This document shows positions 1 through 8,357 of a DNA stretch of 64,000 nucleotides, in pieces. Under the pieces are notes generated by a model, which saw only the letters and a list, made by a program, of their open reading frames with translations, had not been told where the DNA came from and did not search any database. Each line of letters starts with the position of its first letter. Within the stretch, counting starts at the first letter, position 1. Origin of the DNA: Alphaproteobacteria bacterium (GTDB lineage Bacteria; Pseudomonadota; Alphaproteobacteria; GCA-2731375); contig JAJFGG010000038.1 in NCBI GenBank assembly GCA_021776235.1, positions 1 to 64,000 of the forward strand, written 5' to 3'. The position numbers were made by a program, and so were the translations under genes.

Positions 1-1033
1 TGTGAGTTCTCACGAGGTTGTTCATTCGATCCTCTTCTGAGAAGCTGATGTTTACCAAGACAGAAGCTTCAAGGAGAGAACCGAATGAACATACACAAGA
101 ATGCCCGCCTGACGCCGAAAGGTCGAGAGCTGTTGATCGAACGCTTGCAACGCGGCGAACACCCCGAAGACGTTGCTTGCGCCATGGGCGTCAGCGTCCG
201 CACTGTCTATAAATGGCGGAAACGCTATCGGGAAGAAGGGCTGTATGGTTTACAGGATCGTTCATCCCGCCCTCTCAGTAGCCCGGCCCGGACAGTTGAA
301 GCCATCGAGACCCAGGTCATTGCCCTGCGCCGGCAGAAGCGTATCTATGATCTAATTGCAGACCAGAGCGGTCTCTCCCGGGCCACCGTCGGCCGCATCC
401 TGGTACGCCATGGTCTCAACCGCTGGCGCGACCTGGAGCCGGCTGAGCCGGTGATCCGCTATGAGAGGGACCGGCCCGGCGAGATGATCCACATGGACAT
501 CAAGAAGCTGGGCAAGTTCAACCGTGTCGGCCATCGCATCACGGGGGATCGCCACGGTCAAAGCAGCGCCAGGGGCATCGGTTGGGAGTTTGTCCACGTC
601 AGCGTCGATGACCACTCCCGCCTAGCCTTCAGCCAGGTCCTGAAGAGCGAGAGAAAAGAATGCGCCATGGCCTTCCTGAAGGCCGCCGTGGCCTGGAACA
701 ACCGTCTCGGCATCAAGATCGAGCGGGTGATGACGGATAACGGATCGTGTTATCGCTCAAAGGCCTTCAACAAACTTTGCAAACGCCTGGGCATCCGCCA
801 TATCTACACCAAACCATACACGCCAAAAACCAACGGCAAGGCCGAGCGCTTCATCCAGTCAAGCCTCAGGGAATGGGCCTATGCCCAGGCATACAACACA
901 TCGGAACAAAGAACCCAGGAGTTGCCATACTGGCTGCACCATTACAATTGGCACAGACCCCACGCCGGTATAAAAAGGCAAACACCAATCAGCCGATCAG
1001 GCTTGGACGTGAATAACCTATTGAGACTCCACA
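1..1033 (+). mobile_element. IS481-family insertion sequence, complete
   Basis: A complete element bounded by imperfect terminal inverted repeats of about 25 bp. The left end begins TGTGAGTTCTCACGAGG at base 1; the right end, read on the minus strand from 1033, begins TGTGGAGTCTCAATAGG. Both share TGTG at the tip and AGGTT-TTCA further in. It carries one DDE transposase gene. Immediately outside the right end is ACTAGA (1034-1039), which fits the NCTAGN six-base target known for IS481. The left copy of the target would lie just before base 1 and cannot be seen. Confidence 0.88.
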
Positions 1034-1038
1034 ACTAG
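85..1038 (+). CDS. IS481-family DDE transposase
   Basis: Transposase of 317 aa that moves the surrounding element. A helix-turn-helix near residues 25-53 should bind the terminal repeats, followed by an rve-type integrase core. The likely catalytic triad is D138 (MDIKKLG), D218 (MTDNGS) and E254 (KAERF), with the D-35-E spacing usual for the family. An AAGGAGAG ribosome site precedes the ATG. The reading frame is intact and full length. The stop codon TAG lies at 1036-1038, five bases outside the element, inside the CTAG of the target site, so this copy ends on borrowed host sequence. The ORF appears functional. Confidence 0.93.
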   Translation: MNIHKNARLTPKGRELLIERLQRGEHPEDVACAMGVSVRTVYKWRKRYREEGLYGLQDRSSRPLSSPARTVEAIETQVIALRRQKRIYDLIADQSGLSRATVGRILVRHGLNRWRDLEPAEPVIRYERDRPGEMIHMDIKKLGKFNRVGHRITGDRHGQSSARGIGWEFVHVSVDDHSRLAFSQVLKSERKECAMAFLKAAVAWNNRLGIKIERVMTDNGSCYRSKAFNKLCKRLGIRHIYTKPYTPKTNGKAERFIQSSLREWAYAQAYNTSEQRTQELPYWLHHYNWHRPHAGIKRQTPISRSGLDVNNLLRLHN

Positions 1039-1039
1039 A
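1008..1039. repeat. IS481 right terminal repeat and target duplication
   Basis: Bases 1008-1033 are the right terminal inverted repeat and match the left end (1-26) at about 19 of the first 24 positions. Bases 1034-1039 read ACTAGA, an NCTAGN target site. The TAG in it terminates the transposase. The partner target copy lies left of the window. Confidence 0.8.
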
Positions 1040-1157
1040 GCAGCTTCTGGCTCAAGATTTCCGGGAGAGGTTTGACCGTTCATATGCGCATCTGACCAGA
1101 ATCCGAATATCACTATGTCACGCTGACGCCCGGTTGGAGACACTGAGCCACAGCAAG

Positions 1158-1853
1158 TTACTGCACTGGAACAAATCTGTTTTGGTCAGGGAAATGAGTT
1201 GGCAGGGCGCGTTGCAGAACGCGGGCGGCGTCGATCACATAGGTATTGTCCGCCATCGGATAATGTTGCGCCGAATTTAAGTAGGCGTCGATCCCCGGTA
1301 GGTCCAGAACCTGGCCATGCAACGCAGCCAATCGAGAGGTGTCTGCAAGGAGGCCCGGCACCCATTCGAGATATCCGGTCAAAGACTCAGCAAGGACGAT
1401 ATCAGCGAACGTCAGGCTCGCGCCAACACAAAACCCGGTATCGTTTTCCGCCAACCGAGCTTCGAATACCGGGCCAAATTTCTCAAACCGGCCCATGAGG
1501 GATTCCACAGCGGCCTCGACGTTGGGTTGAAACGCCGCCTGCATCGCAGTTTCGGCAAAATCGGCAACGGCACCAGCAATCATATCGCACCACAGCGCGT
1601 CCGCATCGGTCTCACCATAATAACCGCCACGGCGCGCGAGGTAACGGATCATCGCGCTGGATTGGCTCAGGTTAAGCCCGTCGATTTCCAGGAGTGGCAT
1701 TTGATCGAAGGGCAGCTTACCCGTCGCCCGCAATGCGGCCAATGCTTCCGGCGTCTCGATCGCCACATTTTCAAAATTGATCTGGCTTACCGCCAACATC
1801 CACCGAGTTGTTTCGGCTCGGCCCCGGCCCTTAAAATAATGAAGTCGCGTCAT
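1158..1853 (-). CDS. glutathione S-transferase family protein
   Basis: A 231-aa two-domain GST. The N-terminal thioredoxin-like domain (about 1-80) opens MTRLHYFKGRGRAE, the pattern of Tyr-type (alpha/sigma-like) GSTs, with Tyr6 as the likely thiol-activating residue. It contains the cis-Pro region FDQMPLLEIDG and the glutathione gamma-Glu site SQSSAMIRYLAR. The all-helical domain follows from about residue 85. Length is normal. It is probably cytosolic and conjugates or isomerises an electrophilic compound. It lies on the minus strand in a likely transcript with the 90-aa gene and the NodB-fold hydrolase upstream. Its place beside a ring-degradation cluster suggests detoxification or isomerisation of an intermediate, but the substrate cannot be read from sequence. 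Confidence 0.88.
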   Translation of the reverse strand: MTRLHYFKGRGRAETTRWMLAVSQINFENVAIETPEALAALRATGKLPFDQMPLLEIDGLNLSQSSAMIRYLARRGGYYGETDADALWCDMIAGAVADFAETAMQAAFQPNVEAAVESLMGRFEKFGPVFEARLAENDTGFCVGASLTFADIVLAESLTGYLEWVPGLLADTSRLAALHGQVLDLPGIDAYLNSAQHYPMADNTYVIDAARVLQRALPTHFPDQNRFVPVQ

Positions 1854-1876
1854 ATCGGTTTTTGATCCTTTAGATT

Positions 1877-2149
1877 TCAGCGAATAAATTGCTGTACGAA
1901 ATCGGCACCAAGGCCAACGCTTTCAAAATGGGCACGGCACATGTCGATTTTGATGAAGATGTCTTCGTATCCCAAATGTTTGCCAAAGGGGTCGATATAA
2001 TACATCACGCGGTTGACCTGGAAGTAGGCTATCATTTCATCGACGTCGTCGGGCACCATCAGTGTGTGGGTCTCGCCCGGCAGCTCATATACGTAGCCGC
2101 CCTCTTCCGTGATCCAATCATGTTCGAGATAGTGCCAATAGAGAGCCAT
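1877..2149 (-). CDS. small conserved-looking protein of unknown function
   Basis: A 90-aa acidic and aromatic-rich protein beginning MALYWHYLEHDWITEEGGYVYE. I see no signal peptide, membrane segment or recognised motif. It includes GETHTLMVPDDVDEM and several Tyr, His and Trp residues that could line a small-molecule site. It lies 83 bases downstream of the NodB-fold hydrolase stop and 23 bases upstream of the GST start on the same strand, so all three are probably co-transcribed. It could be a small accessory subunit or binding protein of the catabolic island. The ORF is credible because of tight spacing and composition; the function is unknown. Confidence 0.65.
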   Translation of the reverse strand: MALYWHYLEHDWITEEGGYVYELPGETHTLMVPDDVDEMIAYFQVNRVMYYIDPFGKHLGYEDIFIKIDMCRAHFESVGLGADFVQQFIR

Positions 2150-2232
2150 AACAGATCACTGTTGACCCGTTGCGGACTTTGGGTATCAGCTGTTGTTCGC
2201 CAAGGCTCGGCCACCTTTTTGGCCTCATTTGT

Positions 2233-3150
2233 TCAAGCCGGCGGCCTTCGGTTGACGACGACCTGGGATCTTTTGGCTGGACGCAGTGGTGCGGCAAGTT
2301 CCATCAGGCGGTCGACGGTGCCTTCGTATCCAGGTGCGATGCGCGGGATCGGCCTGCCCTCGGTGGCGGCTAGTTTTTGTTGATAGACTTGGAATTCGCT
2401 CGAAACGACCGAGCCCACGCGATCATAGACCGGGTCGGCGAGCGCCTCGTCGAGGGGGACGAATTCGGTTCCATTCGCGGAAAGCGCCGTCAAAAGGTCG
2501 TCAAGGGTATGGGCGAAGAACTGGACATAGTGGCCCAGCAAAATGCCGACGGGCTCGTAACCGAAGTAGCTGCGACAGCATTGCTGGTCATGGTTGAGCT
2601 GGGCGACGCAGAAGTCGACATAATCGGTTTCGAGCTGCCGCGCATCTTCGACTTTTCCTTCGCGCAGGAAGTGACGCCAGACCCTGTCCCATTCCCATTC
2701 GAATAGCCAGGTCGTCACGTCCGCCGGTGTGTATCCGGCGCCGTCCAGATAGGCTTTGACCTTAGAGCGTTTCTCTTCTGTATCGCCCCACAAATTGAGC
2801 GTGTAGCGGAAGGTCTTGGACGGGGCTTGCGACAACCATGGCGCCAGCAGTTCATCGGCCACCGCAACATCGTGAATGTAATGCTCCGCCGACACGTCAT
2901 TCAGCATGACATGGCTATGAGTATGGTTGCCGATGTGATGACCAGCGGCGACCCACATGTCGAATATCGCCGCGCCTTCTGGGTCGACATCGAGAAGCCA
3001 GGAGTTGGAATATGCGTAGACGCCCGCAATGCCATGCTTTGCCAGTGTGTCGATGATGGACGATGCCATTTCGTTTGGCGTCGTATCGTTCGGACAATCC
3101 TCGTGAGGCCAAACTGGAAGATCGTCTGTCGTCAATGCCACCCGTGTCAT
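2233..3150 (-). CDS. NodB-fold polysaccharide deacetylase-like hydrolase
   Basis: A 305-aa protein of the carbohydrate esterase 4 / PuuE superfamily. The metal-binding Asp pair is in ALTTDDLP (residues 9-10), and HTHSH at 76-80 supplies the two metal-ligand histidines of motif 2. No signal peptide is visible, so it is probably cytosolic and less likely to act on cell-wall glycans. Cytosolic relatives hydrolyse cyclic amides or N-formyl and N-acetyl groups. The C-terminal half, rich in Trp and Phe (LFEWEWDRVWRHF), is not typical of short NodB proteins. It heads a minus-strand set with the 90-aa protein and the GST. A small-molecule amidase or esterase role in the island pathway is an inference. 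Confidence 0.8.
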   Translation of the reverse strand: MTRVALTTDDLPVWPHEDCPNDTTPNEMASSIIDTLAKHGIAGVYAYSNSWLLDVDPEGAAIFDMWVAAGHHIGNHTHSHVMLNDVSAEHYIHDVAVADELLAPWLSQAPSKTFRYTLNLWGDTEEKRSKVKAYLDGAGYTPADVTTWLFEWEWDRVWRHFLREGKVEDARQLETDYVDFCVAQLNHDQQCCRSYFGYEPVGILLGHYVQFFAHTLDDLLTALSANGTEFVPLDEALADPVYDRVGSVVSSEFQVYQQKLAATEGRPIPRIAPGYEGTVDRLMELAAPLRPAKRSQVVVNRRPPA

Positions 3151-3232
3151 CAGCCTGTCGCTCCGTCATGTTTTGCCGCCATGGGATATTGTTCCTTTGC
3201 GAAGGGGTTCGTCAAATTTTGCCTAGAGCCGG

Positions 3233-3949
3233 TCATTTTGCAGAGATCTCGGCAAGATTGCGTGCGGCCTGGCGCATCGCGGGCAGGTACGCGTCTGGCA
3301 GAAAGCGAGATGCCGGGCTTGAAATCGAAAGTGACCCCAAACACTGGCCGTCTTGATCGAGGATCGGCACCGCGATCGATGAAATGCCCGGCAAGGATTT
3401 TCCGCCACCGCCGATCGACACCTGATCCTGGCGCACCTTTGCAATTTGGGCCTTGCTTGGCAAAGAAATGCCCGATTGGCGCACGCGGTCGAGCAGATCG
3501 TCTGGTCCGAAGGCAAGCCAAATCGCACCGGATGAACTGTCCTCGTACGACAATTCGGTGCCGACCTGCAGATCGGCACGAAGCACGCCTTGCGATTCTG
3601 CCCGTCGCACGATGACAATTTTTTCTTGCTCCAACACGACAAGCGATACGGCTTCCCCCAATTCGGCGGCGAGCTGATCGAGGACAGGCTGGACACGCTC
3701 GCCAAAGCCGGCCTGCTTCAATGCCGCCGCGCCGATGCCGATGGCCCGTGTCGATAGGCGGTAGCTGCCGTCAGGCAGACGCTCTAACCAGCCAGCGGTC
3801 GTGAGCGTGAACAGGCGTTGATAGGTCGTGGCACGGGATTCGCCCAACATTCGCCCCAGTTCCGAAATGCGGACCGCGCCGGGCTGCTGCGCGATCGTGT
3901 CCAACAAGTGAAAGCATTTGAGGACAGTTGAAAGAGGCCGGACTTCCAT
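3233..3949 (-). CDS. IclR-family transcriptional regulator
   Basis: A 238-aa regulator. The start at 3949 has GGAG nine bases upstream; a longer reading to 4090 would overlap the divergent operon. The N-terminal winged helix (about 1-65) contains ISELGRMLGESRATTYQRLF, the recognition helix region. The C-terminal IclR effector domain carries VLRADLQVGTELSYEDSSSG and the closing segment SIAVPILDQDGQ. It is transcribed divergently from the BadI/AliA-like operon with about 125 bp between the starts, so it is the obvious local regulator, probably responding to an aromatic or alicyclic acid or its CoA ester. Candidate operator repeats lie at 3968-4006. Confidence 0.9.
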   Translation of the reverse strand: MEVRPLSTVLKCFHLLDTIAQQPGAVRISELGRMLGESRATTYQRLFTLTTAGWLERLPDGSYRLSTRAIGIGAAALKQAGFGERVQPVLDQLAAELGEAVSLVVLEQEKIVIVRRAESQGVLRADLQVGTELSYEDSSSGAIWLAFGPDDLLDRVRQSGISLPSKAQIAKVRQDQVSIGGGGKSLPGISSIAVPILDQDGQCLGSLSISSPASRFLPDAYLPAMRQAARNLAEISAK

Positions 3950-3967
3950 TTTCGTATCTCCAAAATT

Positions 3968-4006
3968 TGTATTCTTAATAAATACATTGACTTTTATATA
4001 AATACA
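3968..4006. promoter_or_regulatory. candidate IclR operator
   Basis: In the divergent intergenic region, TGTATT (3968-3973) and AATACA (3981-3986) form an inverted repeat, and ATAAATACA occurs twice (3978-3986 and 3998-4006), exactly 20 bp or two helical turns apart. This AT-rich stretch would cover the promoters of both the regulator and the catabolic operon. Binding by the adjacent IclR protein is inferred. Confidence 0.45.
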
Positions 4007-4074
4007 ACAAAAATCTTCATCATTCGAACACTGGCGTATGAGCGGCCAGACGGGATGAAAGGAAGTGAACTGCA

Positions 4075-4854
4075 ATGGAATACGAAACAATCCTGTATGA
4101 AGAGTCGGGGCCAGTGGGAACGATCACGCTGAACCGGCCAGACGACGGCAACATGTTCACCGTCCAGATGTGTCACGAGATCCGCGATTGCATAAACGAG
4201 ATGCGTCGGGAAACCCGGACGCGAGTGTTGGTCATCACCGGCGCCGGCGATCGCTTCTTCTGCATCGGCGGTCGAAAGGAGGGGATGGAAGACACCAAAC
4301 TCTATGCCGGCGTGCTGCCCACACTCGAAATGTACGAAGCCATCGACCGCTTGCAAAAACCCGTCATCGCCAGCGTCAACGGCTATGCCGTCGGTGGCGG
4401 CAATGTGCTGCAGGTGGTTTGCGACATGACAATCGCCAAGGAAAGCGCAGTATTCCGCCAAGTTGGCCCGATGATGGGTTCGTTCGATGCAGGCTACGGC
4501 ACCTGGTACCTGGAAGACCTCGTTGGTAAGAAGCGCGCCAAGGAGATGTGGTTCTGCAATCAACGGCTTTCGGCCCAGGAAGCACTCGATATCGGGCTCG
4601 TCAATCGGGTCGTACCGGACGAACAGCTGGCGGACAAGACGCGAGAATTTGCCCTGGAAGTCGCTGATCGCGGCGCCTTCGCCCTGGCCTCCATCAAGGG
4701 TGCCTTCAACGCTCGGCATGGCGGCGTTGGCGGTTTGGCCCGTGTTGCGCACGATCTACTGTTACCGCAATACCTTCGTTCCGCAGAGGCAAAGGAACTC
4801 AGCAAGGCCTTTGCCGAGAAGCGGCCGCCTGAAGCTGATCTGTTCGGACAATGA
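4075..4854 (+). CDS. BadI/MenB-type crotonase, probable ring-cleaving ketoacyl-CoA hydrolase
   Basis: A 259-aa crotonase-fold protein. The oxyanion-hole segments are FFCIGGRKEG and NGYAVGGGNVLQ. The two hydratase glutamates are absent. Instead it has the MenB/BadI signature GSFDAGYGTWYLEDLVGKK, with the conserved Ser and Asp. MenB makes dihydroxynaphthoyl-CoA; BadI opens 2-ketocyclohexanecarboxyl-CoA to pimelyl-CoA. No other menaquinone genes are near, while a CoA ligase, a BadH-like dehydrogenase and an AliB-like acyl-CoA dehydrogenase follow, so a BadI-like ring hydrolase is the better call. It is the first gene of the operon, with seven bases to the ligase start. Confidence 0.82.
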   Translation: MEYETILYEESGPVGTITLNRPDDGNMFTVQMCHEIRDCINEMRRETRTRVLVITGAGDRFFCIGGRKEGMEDTKLYAGVLPTLEMYEAIDRLQKPVIASVNGYAVGGGNVLQVVCDMTIAKESAVFRQVGPMMGSFDAGYGTWYLEDLVGKKRAKEMWFCNQRLSAQEALDIGLVNRVVPDEQLADKTREFALEVADRGAFALASIKGAFNARHGGVGGLARVAHDLLLPQYLRSAEAKELSKAFAEKRPPEADLFGQ

Positions 4855-4861
4855 GGCAACG

Positions 4862-6484
4862 ATGAAACCATTCCTCACATTGCACCGTCCCGACCTAGCT
4901 CAACGGTATTATGCGGCCGATCTTTGGCAGGACCAGTCCTTCTACGACCTTTTGGTTCATCACGCCGAAACAGCCCCGGACCGTCAGGCGCTGAAGGATG
5001 GGCGCCATTCCTTAAGCTGGTCCGAGCTGCGCGACTGGACGGATGCGGTCGCGGCAAAGTTCTCGGATACTGGTTTGGTTGCGGGCGATCGGGTCTCGAT
5101 CTGGATGTCCAATCGCGCTGAGGCCATCGTTGCCTTCCTTGCTTGTTCACGGCAGGGCCTTGCCTGTAACCCCTCGCTTCACAGGACCTACACCTGCCAG
5201 GAAATCGTCACCTTGGTGGACCGGCTCGAGGCAGGCATCCTAATAACGGAACCCGATTGGGGTGCAGATCAGGGCGAAATTGACCGGGAGGCAATATTCG
5301 GCGGCGTTACCACTTTAAAGGCCGTCCTGGAGCCAAATTCATTACCACGGACGGCAGCCGGACCGTTACCGCCGACGGAGAGTGATCCTGACGGCGTCGG
5401 TTATCTCGCCTTTACGTCCGGTACGACCGGCGCGCCCAAATGCGTAATGCATTCGGCCAATACACTGCTCGCCAACGCACGGAATATGGTTAGTGATTGG
5501 GACATTAGCGGCGACACATGCTTGCTCTCCCTCAGCCCGCTTTCACACCACATCGCCTGGGTTGCCGTTGGGCAATGGTTACTGTCGGGCTGTTTGTTGA
5601 TTACGGATGATGCGCCAAAGGGCGTCGGTCAACTCGATTGGTTGCTCGATAATGACCCAACCTACGTCATGGGTGTTCCGACTCACGCTATGGATATCTT
5701 GAGCGAACTGAAGGCGCGCAGGTTGCCGTCCTTAGGCCGGGTCGAGACCTTCTATATGGCTGGAAGTCCGATTCCGCAGGTTGTTGCAGAAACTCTGGTC
5801 GACCTGGGCATCAAACCGCAGAACGTCTATGGCATGACGGAAAACTCATCACACCAGTACACCCACCCGGGCGACGGTGTGGAAATCTGGACGCGGACAT
5901 GTGGGCGCGGCGGCCCTGCTTATGAAGTTCGAATCTTCGATCAGGAGGATGCGAACAAGCGCCTGGAGGCTGGTAAAGTCGGTCAGATTGGTGGCCGTGG
6001 CGCAGCCCTGATGCTCGGCTATTTCGCGAACCAGGAAGCCACCGACAAAAGTTTCAATGACGACGGCTGGTTTCTTTCCGGCGATCTCGGCTCTCTGGAT
6101 GATGACGGCAATCTCAAGATAGAAGGGCGCCTCAAGGATATCGTCATCCGCGGCGGCCACAACATCCACCCGGCCCATATTGAAGACTATGCGTTGCGGC
6201 ACGCCGGCATCGAAAAAGCAGCTGCCTTTGCTGTGCCCGATGATCGTCTAGGCGAACGAGTCTGCTTGGCTATCCAAGGAACACCGGAACCTGCCGAAGT
6301 CCTCGACCACCTCGACGCACAAGGCCTCTCGAAATATGACATGCCTGAATACTTCCTCAGGGTCGAGGCATTTCCTCTGACGGCGAGCGGAAAAATCCTT
6401 AAACGCGACCTCTCCGACATGGTTCGAGGCGGCGAACTCAGTATCGAACCGGTTCGATTTACTGCCAATAAGGAGCGCGCCTGA
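4862..6484 (+). CDS. acyl-CoA synthetase, cyclohexanecarboxylate-CoA ligase-like
   Basis: A 540-aa AMP-forming ligase that would activate a carboxylic acid to its CoA thioester. Motifs in order: phosphate loop YLAFTSGTTGAPKCVMHS, YGMTENSS, the hinge SGDLG, IEGRLKDIVIRGGHNIHP and the C-terminal lysine motif PLTASGKILKRD. The ATG at 4862 follows GAGG and sits just after the crotonase stop; an in-frame extension back to 4487 lies entirely within that gene and is rejected. By context it resembles AliA, which activates cyclohexane carboxylate. The exact acid cannot be told from sequence. Its stop overlaps the next start by one base, so coupled translation is likely. Confidence 0.88.
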   Translation: MKPFLTLHRPDLAQRYYAADLWQDQSFYDLLVHHAETAPDRQALKDGRHSLSWSELRDWTDAVAAKFSDTGLVAGDRVSIWMSNRAEAIVAFLACSRQGLACNPSLHRTYTCQEIVTLVDRLEAGILITEPDWGADQGEIDREAIFGGVTTLKAVLEPNSLPRTAAGPLPPTESDPDGVGYLAFTSGTTGAPKCVMHSANTLLANARNMVSDWDISGDTCLLSLSPLSHHIAWVAVGQWLLSGCLLITDDAPKGVGQLDWLLDNDPTYVMGVPTHAMDILSELKARRLPSLGRVETFYMAGSPIPQVVAETLVDLGIKPQNVYGMTENSSHQYTHPGDGVEIWTRTCGRGGPAYEVRIFDQEDANKRLEAGKVGQIGGRGAALMLGYFANQEATDKSFNDDGWFLSGDLGSLDDDGNLKIEGRLKDIVIRGGHNIHPAHIEDYALRHAGIEKAAAFAVPDDRLGERVCLAIQGTPEPAEVLDHLDAQGLSKYDMPEYFLRVEAFPLTASGKILKRDLSDMVRGGELSIEPVRFTANKERA

Positions 6485-7191
6485 TGTCTGCAGATCAAAT
6501 CATCGTCACTGGCGCCAGCCGGGGAATTGGCGCGGCCATTGCGGTCGAACTCGCTGATCGGGGTTTTTCCATTGTCGGCCTATCGCGGGGCGGCCAAACC
6601 GCAGCTGGGCGCGGCATAGCCTGCGACATCACCGACGAAAATGCGGTACGCCGGGCGTTTGAAGACATTGCGGCAACGGGCCCTATCGCTGGCCTGGTGA
6701 ATAACGCCGGACTACATTTGTCGAGCCCATCCGCAGAGCTTCCGAGCGATGAGTACGAACAGGTCATGACGCTGAACGCGACGTCAGTAATGATCGCCTC
6801 AAGAGAGGCTTACCCCCATTTAAAGGCCGCCGGCGGCGGAACCATCGTCAACATGGGCTCATTTTTCGACAAGCTTGGGGTGCCGTCGAACCTGGCCTAT
6901 TGCGCCTCGAAGGCGGCTGTGGCGGCGATAACCCGATGCCTGGCGGTCGAATGGGCCGGCGACAAAATTCAGGTGCTTAACATCGCACCAGGATATGTCG
7001 CGACAGATCTTAATCGCGATTTTCTTGCCAGGGATCGCGTGCAAGCCTACCTGCAGCAGCGAATTCCGACAGGCGAACCAGGCAAGGCCGCTGATGTGGC
7101 TCAACTGGTCGGCGCGCTGCTCGCGGCCAAGATTCCGTTTTTGACCGGCGAGACTATCTATCTCGACGGCGGCCAAGGGATGAACCACTGA
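6484..7191 (+). CDS. short-chain dehydrogenase, BadH-like
   Basis: A 235-aa classical SDR. The nucleotide loop is TGASRGIG, followed by NNAG, the catalytic Ser region NMGSFFD, YCASK with Tyr and Lys, and the late PGYVATDL segment. In the R. palustris alicyclic pathway the SDR BadH oxidises 2-hydroxycyclohexanecarboxyl-CoA to the ketone that BadI hydrolyses. The same role fits here because the gene lies between ligase and acyl-CoA dehydrogenase and shares one-base stop/start overlaps with both. FabG-like activity is the alternative, but no fatty acid synthesis genes are near. Confidence 0.87.
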   Translation: MSADQIIVTGASRGIGAAIAVELADRGFSIVGLSRGGQTAAGRGIACDITDENAVRRAFEDIAATGPIAGLVNNAGLHLSSPSAELPSDEYEQVMTLNATSVMIASREAYPHLKAAGGGTIVNMGSFFDKLGVPSNLAYCASKAAVAAITRCLAVEWAGDKIQVLNIAPGYVATDLNRDFLARDRVQAYLQQRIPTGEPGKAADVAQLVGALLAAKIPFLTGETIYLDGGQGMNH

Positions 7192-8357
7192 TGAATATAT
7201 TTGAGCAGATGGCCCAGCAACGGGACTGGGCCGAAGAGGAGCGCATCATTCTCGATCAGGTGCAGCGGGTCTGCGATGACGTTGTTGCGCCCAATGCTGA
7301 ACGATATGACAAGGCAGCAGAGTTCCCTTGGGAGAGCATCACCGCCCTGAACGAGCTTGGCCTTAATGCGATCTTTGTGCCGGAAGCCTATGGCGGCATG
7401 CCGACCAGCTACGCGCTCTACCTGGAGTGCGTCAAAATGATCGCGGAAGCCTGCGCCTCCACCGGCATCATTTATGCCACCAGTTTCCATGGCATGAAGC
7501 CGATCATCGACTTCGGCACAGAGGATCAGCGCCGGCGTCTGTTGCCCCGTATCGCCGAAGGTGGACTGGGTGCGCTGGCAATTACCGAGACGTCCGCCGG
7601 TTCCGATGCGACGGGCATGAAGACCCGCTTTACGCCTGACGGTGACGACATCATCGTCGATGGTTCAAAGGTCTTCATATCAAATGGCGACGTTGCGGAT
7701 CTACTTCTGGTGTTCGGCAAATGGTCTGAGATTGATGACGATCGCCAAGCAATTTCGGTGCTGGTGTTGGAAAAAGACACGCCTGGCTTCGAAATCATCC
7801 GCAAGGAAGACAAAATGGGCCACCGCGCCTCTTCCACCGCCGCGCTGAGCTTTGCCGGTTGCCGCGTGCCGCGCAGCAATCTGCTGGGCAATCCCGGTGA
7901 TGGCCTAAACATACTTTTGGCCTCGCTCAACAAGTCGCGCCCGAGCATTGCCGCCCATGCCTTTGGGATTGCACGGGCAGCCTTCAGGGACATGATCACC
8001 TATACCAACGAACGGGTGCAATCGGGCCGCGCGGTGATCGATTTTCAGGGCAACCAGTTCATGATCGCCGACCTGGCCAGCGAAATGGCGATGGTGGAGA
8101 ACTGGATCGACTATGTCGCCGGCCTGGTGGACGGCGGCGCTGCAGACTTTGGCCTGGAAGCTTCCATCGCAAAAATGCGCGCCTCGGATTTGGCGATGCG
8201 CATGGCGACGGACGCCGTTCAGATGCATGGCGGCTATGGCTACTGCACGGACTACCGCGCCGAACGCCTGATGCGGGACGCCAAGATCACGCAAATCTGG
8301 GAAGGCACCAATCAGGTGCACCGTCAACTCATTGGCAGGAGCTTTCGAACGCAATGA
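7191..8357 (+). CDS. acyl-CoA dehydrogenase, AliB-like by context
   Basis: A 388-aa FAD flavoprotein. It shows the helical N-domain, the substrate and FAD segment LGALAITETSAGSDATGMKT, the middle beta-domain, and a C-domain ending in MHGGYGYCTDYRAERLMRD. The likely catalytic base is Glu371 in IWEGTNQVH, the position used by short- and medium-chain enzymes. It would introduce the ring or chain double bond next to the thioester, as AliB does for cyclohexanecarboxyl-CoA. Start and stop overlap the neighbouring genes (one and four bases), so it is part of the same operon. Electrons would pass to ETF, whose genes are not in the window. Confidence 0.9.
   Translation: MNIFEQMAQQRDWAEEERIILDQVQRVCDDVVAPNAERYDKAAEFPWESITALNELGLNAIFVPEAYGGMPTSYALYLECVKMIAEACASTGIIYATSFHGMKPIIDFGTEDQRRRLLPRIAEGGLGALAITETSAGSDATGMKTRFTPDGDDIIVDGSKVFISNGDVADLLLVFGKWSEIDDDRQAISVLVLEKDTPGFEIIRKEDKMGHRASSTAALSFAGCRVPRSNLLGNPGDGLNILLASLNKSRPSIAAHAFGIARAAFRDMITYTNERVQSGRAVIDFQGNQFMIADLASEMAMVENWIDYVAGLVDGGAADFGLEASIAKMRASDLAMRMATDAVQMHGGYGYCTDYRAERLMRDAKITQIWEGTNQVHRQLIGRSFRTQ

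Noticed and set aside
4487-4861. Upstream extension of the acyl-CoA ligase
   Set aside because: It lies inside the crotonase gene in another frame; the ATG at 4862 has a ribosome site and a normal N-terminus.
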